Assembly: GCF_902506555.1 (NCBI RefSeq)
Contig: NZ_LR732707.1
Span: 3,301,898 to 3,365,897, forward strand
Direction: 5' to 3'
Origin: Sphingorhabdus sp. 109
Lineage (GTDB): Bacteria > Pseudomonadota > Alphaproteobacteria > Sphingomonadales > Sphingomonadaceae
DNA: 64,000 nucleotides
Below are positions 52,339 to 61,271 of this stretch, piece after piece. Position numbers and translations under genes: made by a program. The stretch's first letter is position 1; the number at the start of each line of letters is the position of its first letter. The notes beneath the pieces were generated by a model. It was given only the letters and a program-made list of their open reading frames with translations, ran no database searches and was not told the origin of the DNA.

Positions 52339-53838
52339 TTGGTCCTGCCGCCGCCGCGCGATGAGCGCCTGGATTTGCAGCAGCCGCTCTTCGGTCATCG
52401 AAAAGCGGAAGGTGAAGAAAAACGCCATCAGCATCAGCGGCACGATGGCGGCGGCGCCGATCAGGACCAGCGCGTCGAGCGCCGACCGTTCCACCGCTCC
52501 CGGCCGCATGCCTTCCTCCAGCCCGACCAGGTCGAGGGCAAAGCCGCCATAAAGCGGCCCCACCGCACCGCCCAGCTTTGTCGTGAACTGTAGCACCGCA
52601 TAGAAACCGCCTTCCTGCCTGAGGCCTGTCTCTGCCTCATGTTCGTCGGTCAGGTCGGCCGTCAGCGAGGCAATGGCCACGATCCGCAAGATGAAGAAGC
52701 TCATGAAGACAGCGTTCTGGACAACCAGAACCGCGAAGATCACCGGGTCACCATTGTCCGGGATCAGGTCCAGCCAGCGCAGCAGATAGGGCCAGGACAG
52801 GTCGAGCAGCATCACCACCACCGCCCATTTGACTATATCATGCTTGGGCATTCGCCGGCCGGCGGTCTTCAGGAAGACCATCGCGATAGGCACCGCGATC
52901 AGCACGGACAGGCCGAGCAGCAGCCCCATCTCGGTCGCCTGCAATTCCCAGAAATAGGTCCAGAAAATGATGTTGAGCGCAATGGTGATGCCATAAGACG
53001 CGGTCGCGCCCAGATCATAGCCGAGCACATTGCGGAAATTGCGATTCTGGAAGGTCGAGAGAAAGTCTAGCCACAGCCCCGCAAAACCGGGCGTGGAGGG
53101 CGCCCGGGCAGGGTCGACTCTGGTATGGCCGATAAACTTCCAGGTCCCGGCGATGCACGCCGTCGCGGTGATCCAGACGATCAGCGCCGACAGCCAGCCA
53201 TAAGTCACATAATTGCTCGCGACAAAACGGCCGTCGCCGCCCGCACCCTCGTCGAACAGGAAATAGAGGCTGGCCGAGGGCAGCAGCAAGGTGGTGAGAA
53301 ACAGAAAGGCAGTGCGCTGCCCCATCAGCGCACTGCGCTCGTGATAATCCTGCGAGATTTCCGCGACCAGGGTATAATGCGGGATCGAGAAAAAGGTCAG
53401 CGCGGTGCGGATCCACAGCGAACAGCCCAACAGCCACGCCGCCAGCCACAGCTGGCTGTCGAGCACGAAATCAGGCGGCGCAAACAGCGCGATAAAGCCC
53501 AGCCCCATCGGCACGGTGGCATAAATCATGAACGGATGCCGCCGCCCCCAGCGGCTCTTGTAGCGGTCGGACCAGCTACCGACCATCGGGTCCGACACCG
53601 CGTCCCAGACCAGGCTGAGCGACAGCACAATCCCGGTCGCCGTACCGCTCAGCCCCAGCACCTGCGTGTAGAACAGCAGCACGAACATGACATAGGCGGC
53701 TTCCTTGACCGCATAAACCGCTCCGCCAAGACCGTAGGACAGGCGGTTGGGCAAGGTTAGATGCAGAGAGGCGCTTTGGTGCTTATTCACATTGGTGTCA
53801 GCGTCGCACACTAGGGGGCCTGATGCCACTGAAATCAT
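52336..53838 (-). CDS. MFS transporter, GPH (glycoside-pentoside-hexuronide) type
   Basis: An inner-membrane carrier with about twelve helices, around 500 residues from the start I prefer (ATG 53838). The GPH hallmark region VWDAVSDPMVGSWSDRYKSRWGRRHPFM lies after the second helix. Family members exchange sugars or similar solutes with Na+ or H+, but the substrate is unknown here. The frame extends upstream to 54072 with basic, non-membrane sequence that I regard as non-coding. The start remains uncertain, as a GTG at 53790 is also possible. Confidence 0.85.
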   Translation of the reverse strand: MISVASGPLVCDADTNVNKHQSASLHLTLPNRLSYGLGGAVYAVKEAAYVMFVLLFYTQVLGLSGTATGIVLSLSLVWDAVSDPMVGSWSDRYKSRWGRRHPFMIYATVPMGLGFIALFAPPDFVLDSQLWLAAWLLGCSLWIRTALTFFSIPHYTLVAEISQDYHERSALMGQRTAFLFLTTLLLPSASLYFLFDEGAGGDGRFVASNYVTYGWLSALIVWITATACIAGTWKFIGHTRVDPARAPSTPGFAGLWLDFLSTFQNRNFRNVLGYDLGATASYGITIALNIIFWTYFWELQATEMGLLLGLSVLIAVPIAMVFLKTAGRRMPKHDIVKWAVVVMLLDLSWPYLLRWLDLIPDNGDPVIFAVLVVQNAVFMSFFILRIVAIASLTADLTDEHEAETGLRQEGGFYAVLQFTTKLGGAVGPLYGGFALDLVGLEEGMRPGAVERSALDALVLIGAAAIVPLMLMAFFFTFRFSMTEERLLQIQALIARRRQDQ

Positions 53839-54026
53839 GATAGGAGCGATATCGAGAAGCCGGTTGCGATAGCCTTGGGCGATGCGGGAGGCCCTTTGGA
53901 CAAGACGGGGAAGGTGGTTCCGGAACATTCTGCTGCCGGCGGACGCTCTCCGGACGCCGGCCGTTCGCAGATTCCTAACAGGCTTTGTCATTGGACGCCC
54001 GCAAGGCCTGCAAATAGACACGGGCA

Positions 54027-55208
54027 ATGACCAGTCTGCAATCCACCCCATCGCTGCCCGTCCTTGCTCCAACAGGGCAGGCTTGGCGATCCTTGTATCT
54101 GTTTTGTCTCTTGCTGCTGACGGCTTGTCTCAGTTCACCGGTAACGGCGCAGGCAAGCGACGCTGCTTTGGATAGCTATATTGCGCAGTGCAATGCCGGC
54201 GACAAATCAGCATGTGGCAAGGCCGGGATGATCCTGTCTGATCCGAAAAGCTCGGATTTTGACGCCTTTCTCAGCCTGCGCTACTTGCAAAATGGCTGCA
54301 ACGACTTCGACGGGGCGTCCTGCGGCCGCCTGGCGTTGATCTATTTTGACGGGGCAGGTGATGTCGACAAGGATTGGTCCGCGGCGGGCAATTTTTCACA
54401 AAGGGGATGTGCCGAGCAGGATCGTGACGGCTGCGATGTGGCAGAAGCGGTTTTTGCCGACAGCGGTTCACCCTATTTCGATGCGGAAAAAGCCCTTCGG
54501 TACCGGGGTATAAATTGTGGTTTTGGCCGTTGGCAATCCTGTATGCACCAGGCCCGTATCCTGTATAATCTCGGAGACTATCGGAACGCGGAGCAACTGG
54601 CTGCTCATGCATGCGGATCGGGCGGTGAAGACCGCAAATCGATCTGCGATCTTGCCGGATCGCTGAAATCCCGTCGGGTCAAGATGGAACGGGCGGAAGC
54701 GGCCCAGCGCGCCCGGCAGCAAGCGGCGCGGCAAGCAGTACAGGCGAACAAGCGCGCCATCGTTACCAGCTTCCTCAAAAGCGGGGACTATGACGGCGCA
54801 ATCTATGCTGCCATTTACAATTCCCGCACCGTCGATGATGCCGAATATGCGCTGACTGCCGCCATCAATGCAGGCGCGATGGGCAGCGTCTATATCGATA
54901 ATCTCCATGTGCTGGACTATTGGTTCCCGTCGGGTAATCTGAACCGGGTCATTAATACGGAAATCTCCCGCCGGTCGCGCGGCAGTGAATGCGGCATATT
55001 CAATTGCACCAATATGCCGGGCGCGTCCTCCAGCCGCTGGGCCGCACAGAATGGCGGCAGTCGAAACAGCTATCGCAGATACTCCTCGTCTGGGTCTTCG
55101 GCCTCCCCGTCAGTCTTGTCGAGCGCGGACGCGCGTAGGCAGGTGCGAGAGAAATACCGCTCCGCACATTGCACCATGAACAATAATGCAAATCGCAATG
55201 TTTGCTGA
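54027..55208 (+). CDS. Cys-rich Sel1-like secreted protein (lipoprotein signal)
   Basis: A 393-residue protein with an N-terminal hydrophobic segment ending LLLTACLSS, a lipobox-like site suggesting a lipoprotein. The mature part has repeated cysteine spacing (IAQCNAGDKSACGKAGM, LQNGCNDFDGASCGRLAL, RGCAEQDRDGCDVAE), each about 36 residues, characteristic of Sel1/HcpA-type repeats closed by disulfides. A central region is rich in alanine, glutamine and arginine. A cysteine-containing C-terminal tail is low-complexity serine/asparagine-rich. Function unknown. It precedes a second such protein. Confidence 0.75.
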   Translation: MTSLQSTPSLPVLAPTGQAWRSLYLFCLLLLTACLSSPVTAQASDAALDSYIAQCNAGDKSACGKAGMILSDPKSSDFDAFLSLRYLQNGCNDFDGASCGRLALIYFDGAGDVDKDWSAAGNFSQRGCAEQDRDGCDVAEAVFADSGSPYFDAEKALRYRGINCGFGRWQSCMHQARILYNLGDYRNAEQLAAHACGSGGEDRKSICDLAGSLKSRRVKMERAEAAQRARQQAARQAVQANKRAIVTSFLKSGDYDGAIYAAIYNSRTVDDAEYALTAAINAGAMGSVYIDNLHVLDYWFPSGNLNRVINTEISRRSRGSECGIFNCTNMPGASSSRWAAQNGGSRNSYRRYSSSGSSASPSVLSSADARRQVREKYRSAHCTMNNNANRNVC

Positions 55209-55245
55209 ATTTCAAAATCCATCCCTATTACCGAAGGAACAGCCG

Positions 55246-56118
55246 ATGCAGAATCTGTTGAAAATTTTTGTCGTCTTGGCGGTGATTCTCACCGGAAACA
55301 CGGCGCACGCGCAGTCCGGAATGAACAGCTATCAGCAAGCGGCTCTGGCCGGACAGGAAGCGGCGAACAAGGGCGATCACGCGACCGCCTTCGCCCAATA
55401 TAAAATCGCCTGTTTTGACGGAAATATTGCGGTTACCTGCAATAATCTGGGGTCTATGGCGTATCGCGGTACGCATGTCGCGAAAGACTTGCCGCTGGCG
55501 CGGCGCGCCTATGCGAAGGGTTGTGCCGCTGATATTCCAGCGTCCTGCGATGTCTATGGCCGGATGTTGCGCGACGGGGAGGGGGGACCCAAAGATATTG
55601 GCGCTTCACTTGGCCCGTTGACCAAGGCGTGCGAGGGTAGCCGGTCGAGCGCCTGCTATAATCTGGGCTTTCTCCATTATGCTGGCAATGGCGTGAGTGC
55701 AGATCTCGTCAAGGCTCGACGTCTGTTTGACAAAGCCTGCAGCGGCGACAACGTTGACGGCTGCTACGGATTGGGGCTGATGGCCCAGGCCGGACAAGGT
55801 GGCGCAGTCGATCTGGCCAGCGCAGCCAGTGCCTTCGAAAAGTCCTGCACGAAAGGGAAGGCGGACGGATGCCTGAACTATGGCAATGCGCTCTACGGCG
55901 GCGAAGGGGTGAAACAGGACCGGGCCACAGCACGTGCAGCCTTTGCGCAATCTTGCAATGCCGGGGCCGTGGGCGGTTGCATGAACACGGGCATATTGGC
56001 GCGCACCGGCGACGGTGGCCCGGTCGACCTGAAAATGGCCCGTCGGTTTTTCGGTTATGCCTGCAAGCTGGGCAATCAGGACGGCTGCAACGAAGCGCGG
56101 TCTATGCCGCAGCAGTGA
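55246..56118 (+). CDS. Sel1/HcpA-like Cys-rich repeat protein, secreted
   Basis: A 290-residue protein with a signal peptide (MQNLLKIFVVLAVILTG... cleaved near AHA). The mature part consists of about seven repeats of around 36 residues, each with a paired C-x7-C (for example ACFDGNIAVTCNNLG, GCAADIPASCDVYG, ACSGDNVDGCYGLG), the HcpA family of disulfide-stapled Sel1 repeats. HcpA-like proteins are secreted and some bind penicillin, but the role here is unknown. AAGGA lies seven bases before the ATG at 55246. It starts 37 bases after the preceding gene. Confidence 0.82.
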   Translation: MQNLLKIFVVLAVILTGNTAHAQSGMNSYQQAALAGQEAANKGDHATAFAQYKIACFDGNIAVTCNNLGSMAYRGTHVAKDLPLARRAYAKGCAADIPASCDVYGRMLRDGEGGPKDIGASLGPLTKACEGSRSSACYNLGFLHYAGNGVSADLVKARRLFDKACSGDNVDGCYGLGLMAQAGQGGAVDLASAASAFEKSCTKGKADGCLNYGNALYGGEGVKQDRATARAAFAQSCNAGAVGGCMNTGILARTGDGGPVDLKMARRFFGYACKLGNQDGCNEARSMPQQ

Positions 56119-56199
56119 AGACGGTTTTCCCCGGCCCGAATGTCTTGCTGGCAACCTGTCAGATATCGACAACCGCACGCGTTAAAAACACACAATGAA

Positions 56200-56230
56200 G
56201 GGACGCGCCGTCCATCGAACGGCGCGCCCC
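56200..56230. terminator. Hairpin between the Sel1 and barrel genes
   Basis: CGCGCCGT (56204-56211) and ACGGCGCG (56219-56226) pair around a seven-base loop, with an outer GGG/CCC extension. The T-run is poor, so it may be a weak terminator for the two convergent genes. Confidence 0.5.
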
Positions 56231-56253
56231 TCTGTTACCGGGCTAGGTCCGGC

Positions 56254-56982
56254 TTAAAAGCGGAAGCCAACGCCCGCGACAACCTGGTGGCGGTCGAGGT
56301 CGACGCCGATTTCATTATTATCGTTGAACAATGTGTCGTTATATTTCAGCGAGCTATAGTTGGAATAGCGATACTCCAGCTTGACGAACGCACCCGAGCC
56401 ATTGCCGTTGCCGCCGGTTCCGATCACCTGCTCGATGCCGGCACCCAGACGATAGCCGTCAACCTGCTGGCTGTCGTCGAAGTTGAGATCGACGCCATCG
56501 GATTCGGCGCGGTCCTGGAAGCGGGATTCAACGGCGGTGTTGGTGTAGCCGCCCTTGGCGTAGAGCAGCGTGGTCGGGCTGACCTTGGCACCGACGCGCG
56601 CGCCGATATACAGGTCACGCTTCAGGTTGACGCGGTAACCGAACGGCGCGTTGATGTCCTCGTCGCCTTCCTGTTCGCCGGTCGAATCCATATATTCGCC
56701 TTCGATACCGAAGACCACGGGACCCGCATCGAAGTCATAGCCGAGCGCGACGCCATAGGCGAAACCGTCAACCGACTGGTCGAGCGTATTATTCTCGAAA
56801 ATGCCGTCATTGTCGGTGTCGACATCAACATCGCTGCCCGAACGCAGCGTGTCATAGCCGCCGAGAATTTCCGCGCGCGGACCGGTGAAGGGGGAGTCGG
56901 ACTGCGCGGTAGCAGGGGCGGCCACGGCAAAGCTGCCGACAACCGAAGAGAGGATCAGAGGGGTGATCATGGGGGATTTCAT
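56254..56982 (-). CDS. Outer-membrane beta-barrel protein (OmpA/opacity-like porin family)
   Basis: A 242-residue protein with a signal peptide (cleavage after ATAQ) and a pattern of short amphipathic strands with acidic turns (VDVDTDNDGIFENNTLDQ). The C-terminus VVAGVGFRF ends in phenylalanine, and repeated YxYGVALGYDF and VKLEYRYSNYSS segments match the opacity/porin family barrels. The location is the outer membrane; specificity unknown. Confidence 0.8.
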   Translation of the reverse strand: MKSPMITPLILSSVVGSFAVAAPATAQSDSPFTGPRAEILGGYDTLRSGSDVDVDTDNDGIFENNTLDQSVDGFAYGVALGYDFDAGPVVFGIEGEYMDSTGEQEGDEDINAPFGYRVNLKRDLYIGARVGAKVSPTTLLYAKGGYTNTAVESRFQDRAESDGVDLNFDDSQQVDGYRLGAGIEQVIGTGGNGNGSGAFVKLEYRYSNYSSLKYNDTLFNDNNEIGVDLDRHQVVAGVGFRF

Positions 56983-57451
56983 AATTTTACTCCAACTAAC
57001 TAAACATGGAACAGGATCGTTCCGGCCTTGCCCGCTATGGCTGCGGGCTTCCCGCCGATGCTGCGCCCAATACCGGGCGCGCTAGATCGACGAGTAGAGG
57101 AAACGGCCCAGAAGCAGCGGCGTTCCATCGGCGATGCAATAAGTCGAAATTGTCCGTTTCTGATGCAAAAATATCACAACGGGACGCCGGTGCAGCGGAC
57201 TATCCGCTGTCCTACACGGGCCGTCTGCGCTTATGCTGCGCCTTGTGACGAGTCTTTGCCGGGCATTCGTCCTCGCCGGCCGACGCGCCGGGGCGGAGCG
57301 TGGAAAAGGTCACACCAGGCAGGGCTGTTGTTGGGAACGTCCGGCTGTTTTGCAGGGGCCTCGGGGCAAAGGTCACAGAAAATAAAAACGGGCTGTCCTG
57401 TAACGTTCTTGCAGGGCAGGGGCGCGGCTGTCCCACCGGCGCATCCGCGCG
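56983..57451. other. Intergenic stretch between the barrel and Rieske-associated genes
   Basis: About 470 bases. Several open frames overlap here but none has a ribosome site or family match. It should hold the barrel gene promoter. I see no RNA or repeat. Confidence 0.5.
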
Positions 57452-57991
57452 CTATTTATAGACGATATCGTTCGGGAAGCGCGCGGCCTGGCGCAGCGCC
57501 GACAGGGCGGGGTGGTCGGCGTCGTGGGTGGTGGCGGCATTCTGGCTCCAGCTCATCACCGGTTCGCGGTGCCGGATCTTCCAGACATTGCCGCGCTTCT
57601 CGAACCGGTCGAGATAGCGGCCGAGATAGGTCATCTCGCTGTCTGCGCCATCGGCTCCGGCGAGATAGTGAAAGGCGATGAGCGAGCTCTCGACGCGCGC
57701 CTGCGGTCCATCGAAGGCGTAGAGAATGTTGGTGACCAAATGGTGGGTCTGGCGGAAGGCCTTGATCGCCGGCACCAGCTCCGTGCAGAAGCCGTGGGCG
57801 GGCACGGCTTCCGGGCCGTAAGCGGTGGTGGCATCGGGCCAGTAGCAGCTTTTCAGCGTCGCTTCGTCGGCCCGGTCGACGCCGCGACAGTGCAGGGCGA
57901 TGATCTCGGCGATGGCGGCGCGATCCGCCAGTTCCGCGGGGTCGGGGACGCGGCCCGGCTCCTGCATGCCTGCTCGATTGTCCCCCGCCAT
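57452..57991 (-). CDS. SnoaL/NTF2-like protein, Rieske-associated
   Basis: A protein of about 179 residues of the NTF2-fold family, with IAEIIALHCRGVDRADEATLKSCYW in its first third. These are found as small subunits of aromatic ring oxygenases or as separate lyases/isomerases. The ATG at 57991 has AGGAGG seven bases upstream; the ATG six bases further up is too close to it. It is divergent from a similar gene and the Rieske oxygenase. Its partner is unknown. Confidence 0.8.
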   Translation of the reverse strand: MAGDNRAGMQEPGRVPDPAELADRAAIAEIIALHCRGVDRADEATLKSCYWPDATTAYGPEAVPAHGFCTELVPAIKAFRQTHHLVTNILYAFDGPQARVESSLIAFHYLAGADGADSEMTYLGRYLDRFEKRGNVWKIRHREPVMSWSQNAATTHDADHPALSALRQAARFPNDIVYK

Positions 57992-58047
57992 GGTCATCCC
58001 TCCTGCTATCGATAAGAGTAATTTACCCGATCCGTCCGGCTCCTACT

Positions 58048-58614
58048 ATGCCTCAAAAGAACAGGAGAGATGCGATTAGGGCGACCGAACTGGAGGCCTT
58101 GACGGCCAATCTGGCGATCCGCGATCTGGCGGCGTGGTACATGCGCGGGCTGGACCGGCTGGACCGCGATCTGCTGCGCGCGCAATTCTGGGACGATGCC
58201 TATCTGAGCTACGGCATCTATGAGGGCGGTCCGGACGGCTTTGCCGACTTCTGCATCGATGCGCTGAAAACGCACGAGCGCAACCATCATATGCTCGGCC
58301 AGCATCTGATCGAGCTGTCCGGCGATGAAGCTTATGGCGAAGTCTATTACCAAGCCTATCACAAGCTGACCAACGAGGCGGGCGAGCAGCGCGACCTGTT
58401 CATCAGCGGGCGCTATGTCGACCGGCTGGAGAAACGCGGCGGTATCTGGAAATTCGCTTATCGTTCGGAACTGGTGGACTGGGTGCGGGACGATCCCTGC
58501 ACCGACGCATTTCTCGACGGTTCGCCAATGATCCTTGGCGCGCGCAAGCCTGCCGACCCGCTTTACCATCGTACCGCCATGACCCGCAAACCGGAGCCCG
58601 ACTATGACCTATGA
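58048..58614 (+). CDS. Ring-hydroxylating oxygenase small-subunit-like (NTF2-fold) protein
   Basis: A 188-residue protein with ANLAIRDLAAWYMRGLDRLDRDLLRAQFW and VYYQAYHKLTNEAGEQRDLFISGRYVDRLEKRGGIWKFAYRSEL, matching SnoaL-like proteins that accompany Rieske oxygenases. It overlaps the Rieske gene by 11 bases, so both are co-translated and may be alpha/beta partners. It resembles the divergent 57452-57991 protein in fold. Confidence 0.82.
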   Translation: MPQKNRRDAIRATELEALTANLAIRDLAAWYMRGLDRLDRDLLRAQFWDDAYLSYGIYEGGPDGFADFCIDALKTHERNHHMLGQHLIELSGDEAYGEVYYQAYHKLTNEAGEQRDLFISGRYVDRLEKRGGIWKFAYRSELVDWVRDDPCTDAFLDGSPMILGARKPADPLYHRTAMTRKPEPDYDL

Positions 58615-59971
58615 CCTGACCAAACCGTCCGATCCCGATCTCGCGCCGGGCGAGGCGCGCTGCCCGGGTCCCTCGATGCAGGATATCATGGACGCGGACG
58701 GCGACAATCCGCCGCCGGCGATGCGGACCGAGCAATATGAATTTCTCGGCGACGAGGATATCAGCTTCGACCGCTATATCGACCCGGCCTTCCATGAGCG
58801 CGAAATCGACCATATGTGGAACCGGACCTGGCAATGGGCCTGTCGCGAGGAGCATATCCCCGCGCCCGGCAACCAGCATGTCTATGATGTCGGCCCCTAT
58901 TCGATCCTGGTCGTGCACGGCGATGACGGCAAGATCCGCGCGTTCGTGAATAGCTGTCCGCATCGCGGCATGAAATTCGCCACCGAAGGCAGCAGCGGCG
59001 CCCGGCGCTCGCACATCCGCTGCCCCTTCCACGGCATGACCTTCAATCTCGACGGATCGCTCAAGGAAATTCCCTGCCGCTGGGACTTCCCGCATCTGAA
59101 CGAGGATAATTTCGGCCTGACCGAGATCCGCTGCGAAACGTGGGGCGGCTTTGTTTTCATCAACATGGACGAGGATGCACCGCCGCTGGCCGACTATCTG
59201 GAAATATTGCCCGACCATTTCAAGCAATGGCCGATGGACGACCGCTATGTCGCGCTGCACACGCAGAAGGTCCTGCCGGCCAACTGGAAGATGGCGATGG
59301 AGGCCTTCCTCGAGGCCTATCATGTGCTGGAAACGCATTCGCAGGCAGTCTACACCGCCGGCGACGCCAATGCGCAATATGATATTTTCGGCAAGAATGT
59401 CAGCCGCTTCATGCACGCGATCGGCGTGCCCAGTCCGCACCTCAACCAGCCGGTTAGCGAGGCCAAGCTTTTCGAGAAGCTCGGCCGCGACCCGAAGGAT
59501 CTGCCCGAGGGGGCATCGGCCCGGAAAGTCCACGCAGAAATGCTGCGCCAGGAACATGGCAGCGCGTTCAATGTCGATCTCTCCGGCGTCTCGACCAGCG
59601 AAATGATCGACAGCCTCGAATATTTCCTGTTCCCGAACATGTTCTTCTTCCCCGGCATCAACATCCGGCTCTGCTACCGCTTCCGGCCAATCGACGTCGA
59701 CCATTGCCTGCACGAGATATTGGTGCTGCAACCGCTGCCAGAAAACGGCGAGCGACCCGCGCCCGCCAAACCGATCCGGCTGGAGATTGGGGACAGCTAC
59801 ACCAGCGTGGAAGGCTTCGTTCTTGCGGATATCCTCGATCAGGACACCGACAATCTCGCGATGCAGAGAGATGGCGCCAAGGCCTCGAAAAAAGGCGCCC
59901 AGTCTCTCGGCAATTATCAGGAGGCCCGGATCCGGCGCCTGCAGCTGACGCTCGACGAATATCTGGTGTGA
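58604..59971 (+). CDS. Aromatic ring-hydroxylating dioxygenase, Rieske alpha subunit
   Basis: A 455-residue oxygenase component. The Rieske [2Fe-2S] ligands are C-x-H in NSCPHRGMKF and C-x2-H in RCPFHGMTF. The mononuclear iron site includes EAFLEAYHVLETHSQ with its two histidines. Such enzymes hydroxylate aromatic or steroid-like rings using electrons from a ferredoxin and reductase, neither of which is encoded next to it. The long C-terminal region is typical of the family. Substrate unknown. Confidence 0.92.
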   Translation: MTYDLTKPSDPDLAPGEARCPGPSMQDIMDADGDNPPPAMRTEQYEFLGDEDISFDRYIDPAFHEREIDHMWNRTWQWACREEHIPAPGNQHVYDVGPYSILVVHGDDGKIRAFVNSCPHRGMKFATEGSSGARRSHIRCPFHGMTFNLDGSLKEIPCRWDFPHLNEDNFGLTEIRCETWGGFVFINMDEDAPPLADYLEILPDHFKQWPMDDRYVALHTQKVLPANWKMAMEAFLEAYHVLETHSQAVYTAGDANAQYDIFGKNVSRFMHAIGVPSPHLNQPVSEAKLFEKLGRDPKDLPEGASARKVHAEMLRQEHGSAFNVDLSGVSTSEMIDSLEYFLFPNMFFFPGINIRLCYRFRPIDVDHCLHEILVLQPLPENGERPAPAKPIRLEIGDSYTSVEGFVLADILDQDTDNLAMQRDGAKASKKGAQSLGNYQEARIRRLQLTLDEYLV

Positions 59972-60081
59972 GCTATTCCGAATGCGTGGCGTCGTAACTT
60001 GATTCCAGGGAGGAGAGGCACGATGCCTTACCGAATACTGGCTAAGCGCAGCCTGCCTTTGCCAGCACCCGACGATGCATC

Positions 60082-60110
60082 TTGACTGGTATCTGCGAGG
60101 CATATAAGAT
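60082..60110 (+). promoter_or_regulatory. Possible promoter before the lasso-like ORF
   Basis: TTGACT at 60082-60087 and TAAGAT at 60105-60110 are 17 bases apart, about 46 bases upstream of the proposed GTG start. Pattern match by eye only. Confidence 0.35.
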
Positions 60111-60156
60111 AGCAGATAAGGCGACTAATACGCGGCATTTATTGAAAGGCTTGATT

Positions 60157-60303
60157 GTGAAACCAACAAATACACCGGAAAAGAATTCTGCGAAGCGACC
60201 TTATGAGAAGCCTGAATTGATGGAAATCGTTCTGGAAGATTATACCGAGGGTAAGAAGGCAATTACTGTAGTTGAAACACTCACCCTTGGAGCAGCCTCA
60301 TAA
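60157..60303 (+). CDS. Lasso-peptide precursor-like small peptide
   Basis: A 48-residue peptide from a GTG at 60157 with GAAAGG seven bases upstream (an ATG-type frame extends to 60082 but lacks a site). It has a YEKPEL segment (residues 16-21), fitting the YxxPxL motif by which lasso-peptide leaders bind the RRE protein. Leader and core would divide after ...DYTE: T30 is at position -2, G32 is the first core residue, and E40 is core position 9, which is what a nine-residue macrolactam ring needs. The core would be GKKAITVVETLTLGAAS. No cyclase, protease or RRE gene lies within the window, so it is an orphan or a false match. Confidence 0.5.
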   Translation: MKPTNTPEKNSAKRPYEKPELMEIVLEDYTEGKKAITVVETLTLGAAS

Positions 60304-60393
60304 ATTTTGCGGGCTAATTTCAGGCTGCTGCGGCATCATGCTTTTTGTAGCTCTGTTTTTCCGTCATTCTGACCATTCAGAAAAACAGGCGAT

Positions 60394-60945
60394 CTAAGGC
60401 CTGTCGGCTTCCTGCTTTGAGATTGTGGAAGGCGCTGAGTTCAACGTGACTTGACGATTATCCAAGAAGGTGTTGCGAAGATAATGACCGAAAGCTTTTA
60501 GCAAGAATTCTCCTTCTTTATAGGATCGCGCATCGCGCGTCTGATCTGCATTGCTCAAGCCCCGGTAACTTTGTTTGATATCTTTCATGCCACGGCCATC
60601 GGTATCGACAAACTGGCCTACCACCGCGAGTGTCCTTGATTTGTGTTGATGCGCTACGGCCACTTTTTGCGTCGCGTCCTGCAAAGTGATTATCCCCCCA
60701 TCCAGCTGATCCAGCAGAGCGCAGCGAAAAGCACCGCAGATCCTGGGGCGGTGGTCGTACACGGTGCAACATTTTTCGCTGTCCAGTGCCCTGCATGGAA
60801 GCGAAAGAAAGCGCTCATCGTCATCTTCCTGCGAGCGCAACGGAGGCGTAACAGCGCCATCTTCAGGGACCAATGGCGCGATTCTGAACAAGCTGCCGTC
60901 GCAACATAGGCCGCAGGATGTGCAAAGCGTGCTCGATGCATCCAT
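60394..60945 (-). CDS. YkgJ-family cysteine cluster protein
   Basis: A protein of about 183 residues with the CTSCGLCCDGSLF motif at its N-terminus and further cysteines in LPCRALDSEKCCTVYDHRPRICGAFRC. This is the YkgJ family of zinc- or iron-chelating domain proteins, whose function is mostly unknown. I prefer the start at 60945 (MDASSTLCTSCG), like other family members; the frame is open to 61095. It converges on the lasso-like peptide gene with a 90-base gap. Confidence 0.75.
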   Translation of the reverse strand: MDASSTLCTSCGLCCDGSLFRIAPLVPEDGAVTPPLRSQEDDDERFLSLPCRALDSEKCCTVYDHRPRICGAFRCALLDQLDGGIITLQDATQKVAVAHQHKSRTLAVVGQFVDTDGRGMKDIKQSYRGLSNADQTRDARSYKEGEFLLKAFGHYLRNTFLDNRQVTLNSAPSTISKQEADRP

Positions 60946-61271
60946 TTGTTTTCTATCGTTTTCCGATTGCCTCAATCTATGATCCCAAAGCTTATCAATG
61001 ATATCGTCAATCGGCCTTATCGGATTTGCGACCTCAGGCGCAACCGTCCTTGTTTGGATCTTGCGATTGAAGTCCGAACCCGCACGATCTGGCATAATGG
61101 CGTCGCTGCATGTGCAGGAAATATAATGTCAAACATCCGCAACTTTCTATCCTTCTTCACGCAAAACCAGCGTTCGTTGGCCTGAACTTTGACGAACTTT
61201 GGCGCAGCTGGTCCCTTTCTTGCTGGCACTGACATCTGCTATGCTGGCCGAAACAGAAGAGGATATTCAGC
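60946..61271. other. Intergenic stretch between YkgJ and dehalogenase genes
   Basis: About 325 bases, part of which could instead be a longer YkgJ N-terminus (to 61095). I see no clear RNA or repeat. It should contain the promoters of both divergent genes. Confidence 0.4.

Noticed and set aside
57028..57681. 217-residue plus-strand frame in the 56.9-57.5 kb gap
   Set aside because: Low-complexity arginine/glycine-rich sequence overlapping the 3' end of the NTF2-like gene on the other strand; no family match or ribosome site.
58403..60103. 566-residue minus-strand frame opposite the Rieske oxygenase
   Set aside because: The opposite strand has a complete Rieske enzyme with all ligands; this frame shows no family features.
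60353..60388. CTGTTTTTC / GAAAAACAG inverted repeat as a terminator after the lasso-like ORF
   Set aside because: AT-rich stem with an 18-base loop, unlikely to act as a strong terminator; left unannotated.
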